Of a DNA stretch of 63,656 nt, positions 63,635 through 63,656 are shown piece by piece (position 1 is the first letter of the stretch; each line of letters begins with the position of its first letter). Position numbers and translations under genes: made by a program. The notes under the pieces were generated by a model. That model did no database searches, had not been told where the DNA came from, and saw nothing but the letters and a program-made list of their open reading frames with translations. The stretch lies in assembly GCA_902783575.1 (NCBI GenBank), contig CACZRP010000043.1:1-63656 (forward strand). Reading direction: 5' to 3'. The stretch is from an uncultured Eubacteriales bacterium (GTDB lineage Bacteria > Bacillota > Clostridia > Lachnospirales > Bianqueaceae).

Positions 63635-63656
63635 GTCAAATTTTAAAATTTTATAT

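Overview
The window is about 63.7 kb of chromosomal DNA that looks like a gut-type anaerobic member of the Clostridia (Bacillota). The reasons are AGGAGG-like ribosome binding sites nearly everywhere, compact sigma-A promoters with 17-18 bp spacers, many Rho-independent terminators, ferredoxin-type (not NADPH-GltD type) glutamate synthase subunits, glutamine synthetases of types I and III, an ANTAR antiterminator, and glycan-scavenging operons (glucuronide, maltodextrin, GH3). No rRNA, tRNA, CRISPR array, prophage or transposase was seen. Gene calls rest on motif recognition in translated frames. No database search was possible.

Layout. 1-7.1 kb: partial pepT, a frameshifted type-B carboxylesterase, a Cof-type HAD phosphatase, and an unusual adenosine-deaminase-like protein with a C-terminal Rossmann/SLOG-like domain. 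6.3-13.9 kb: an AraC regulator divergent from a glucuronide operon (GPH symporter, TM2 membrane protein, GH2 beta-glucuronidase, NagZ-like GH3, HAD phosphatase). 14.0-21.6 kb: an intergenic palindrome array, a YwaF-like membrane protein, a MerR regulator whose classic 19-bp-spacer promoter drives an operon that starts with an amber-interrupted esterase (then CMD, aldo/keto reductase, UlaG-like MBL), and an MFS/Fe-S aldo-keto reductase pair. 21.8-24.0 kb: a GH3 beta-glycosidase.

24.2-39.9 kb is a divergent nitrogen/glutamine regulon. Leftward run a split archaeal-type glutamate synthase (GATase, FMN/Fe-S, Fe-S, FAD and GXGXG subunits), type I glutamine synthetase, an ANTAR protein with a degenerate receiver, and PurF. 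Rightward run type III glutamine synthetase, an Amt-PII fusion, AsnB and PyrG. Both promoters are perfect-spacing sigma-A promoters, and each is followed at once by a hairpin with the same AAAGGC hexaloop (A1, G4: the ANTAR-binding signature) that is mutually exclusive with a terminator. The ANTAR protein made by the left operon probably controls both arms. Every enzyme in the two arms makes or spends glutamine or ammonia.

40-49 kb: an apparent fructose-1,6-bisphosphatase remnant, an aldehyde dehydrogenase, an M32 carboxypeptidase, two XRE/TPR-type regulators, an array of in-frame TGTACA palindromes, a GNAT enzyme, two TIM-barrel epimerase-like proteins and an SPFH/zinc-ribbon protein. 49.4-53.3 kb: a pseudouridine catabolism operon (psuK, a YdcF-MalY fusion, psuG). 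53.4-63.4 kb: two tandem Gfo/Idh/MocA dehydrogenases, a lipoprotein GH13 amylase, a large orphan HipA-like kinase inserted on the opposite strand, and malEFG-type maltodextrin uptake genes.

The best candidates for undescribed biology are the single-hairpin ANTAR leaders, the 762-residue HipA-like kinase, the deaminase-SLOG protein, the YdcF-MalY fusion in the psu operon, and the in-frame TGTACA array.
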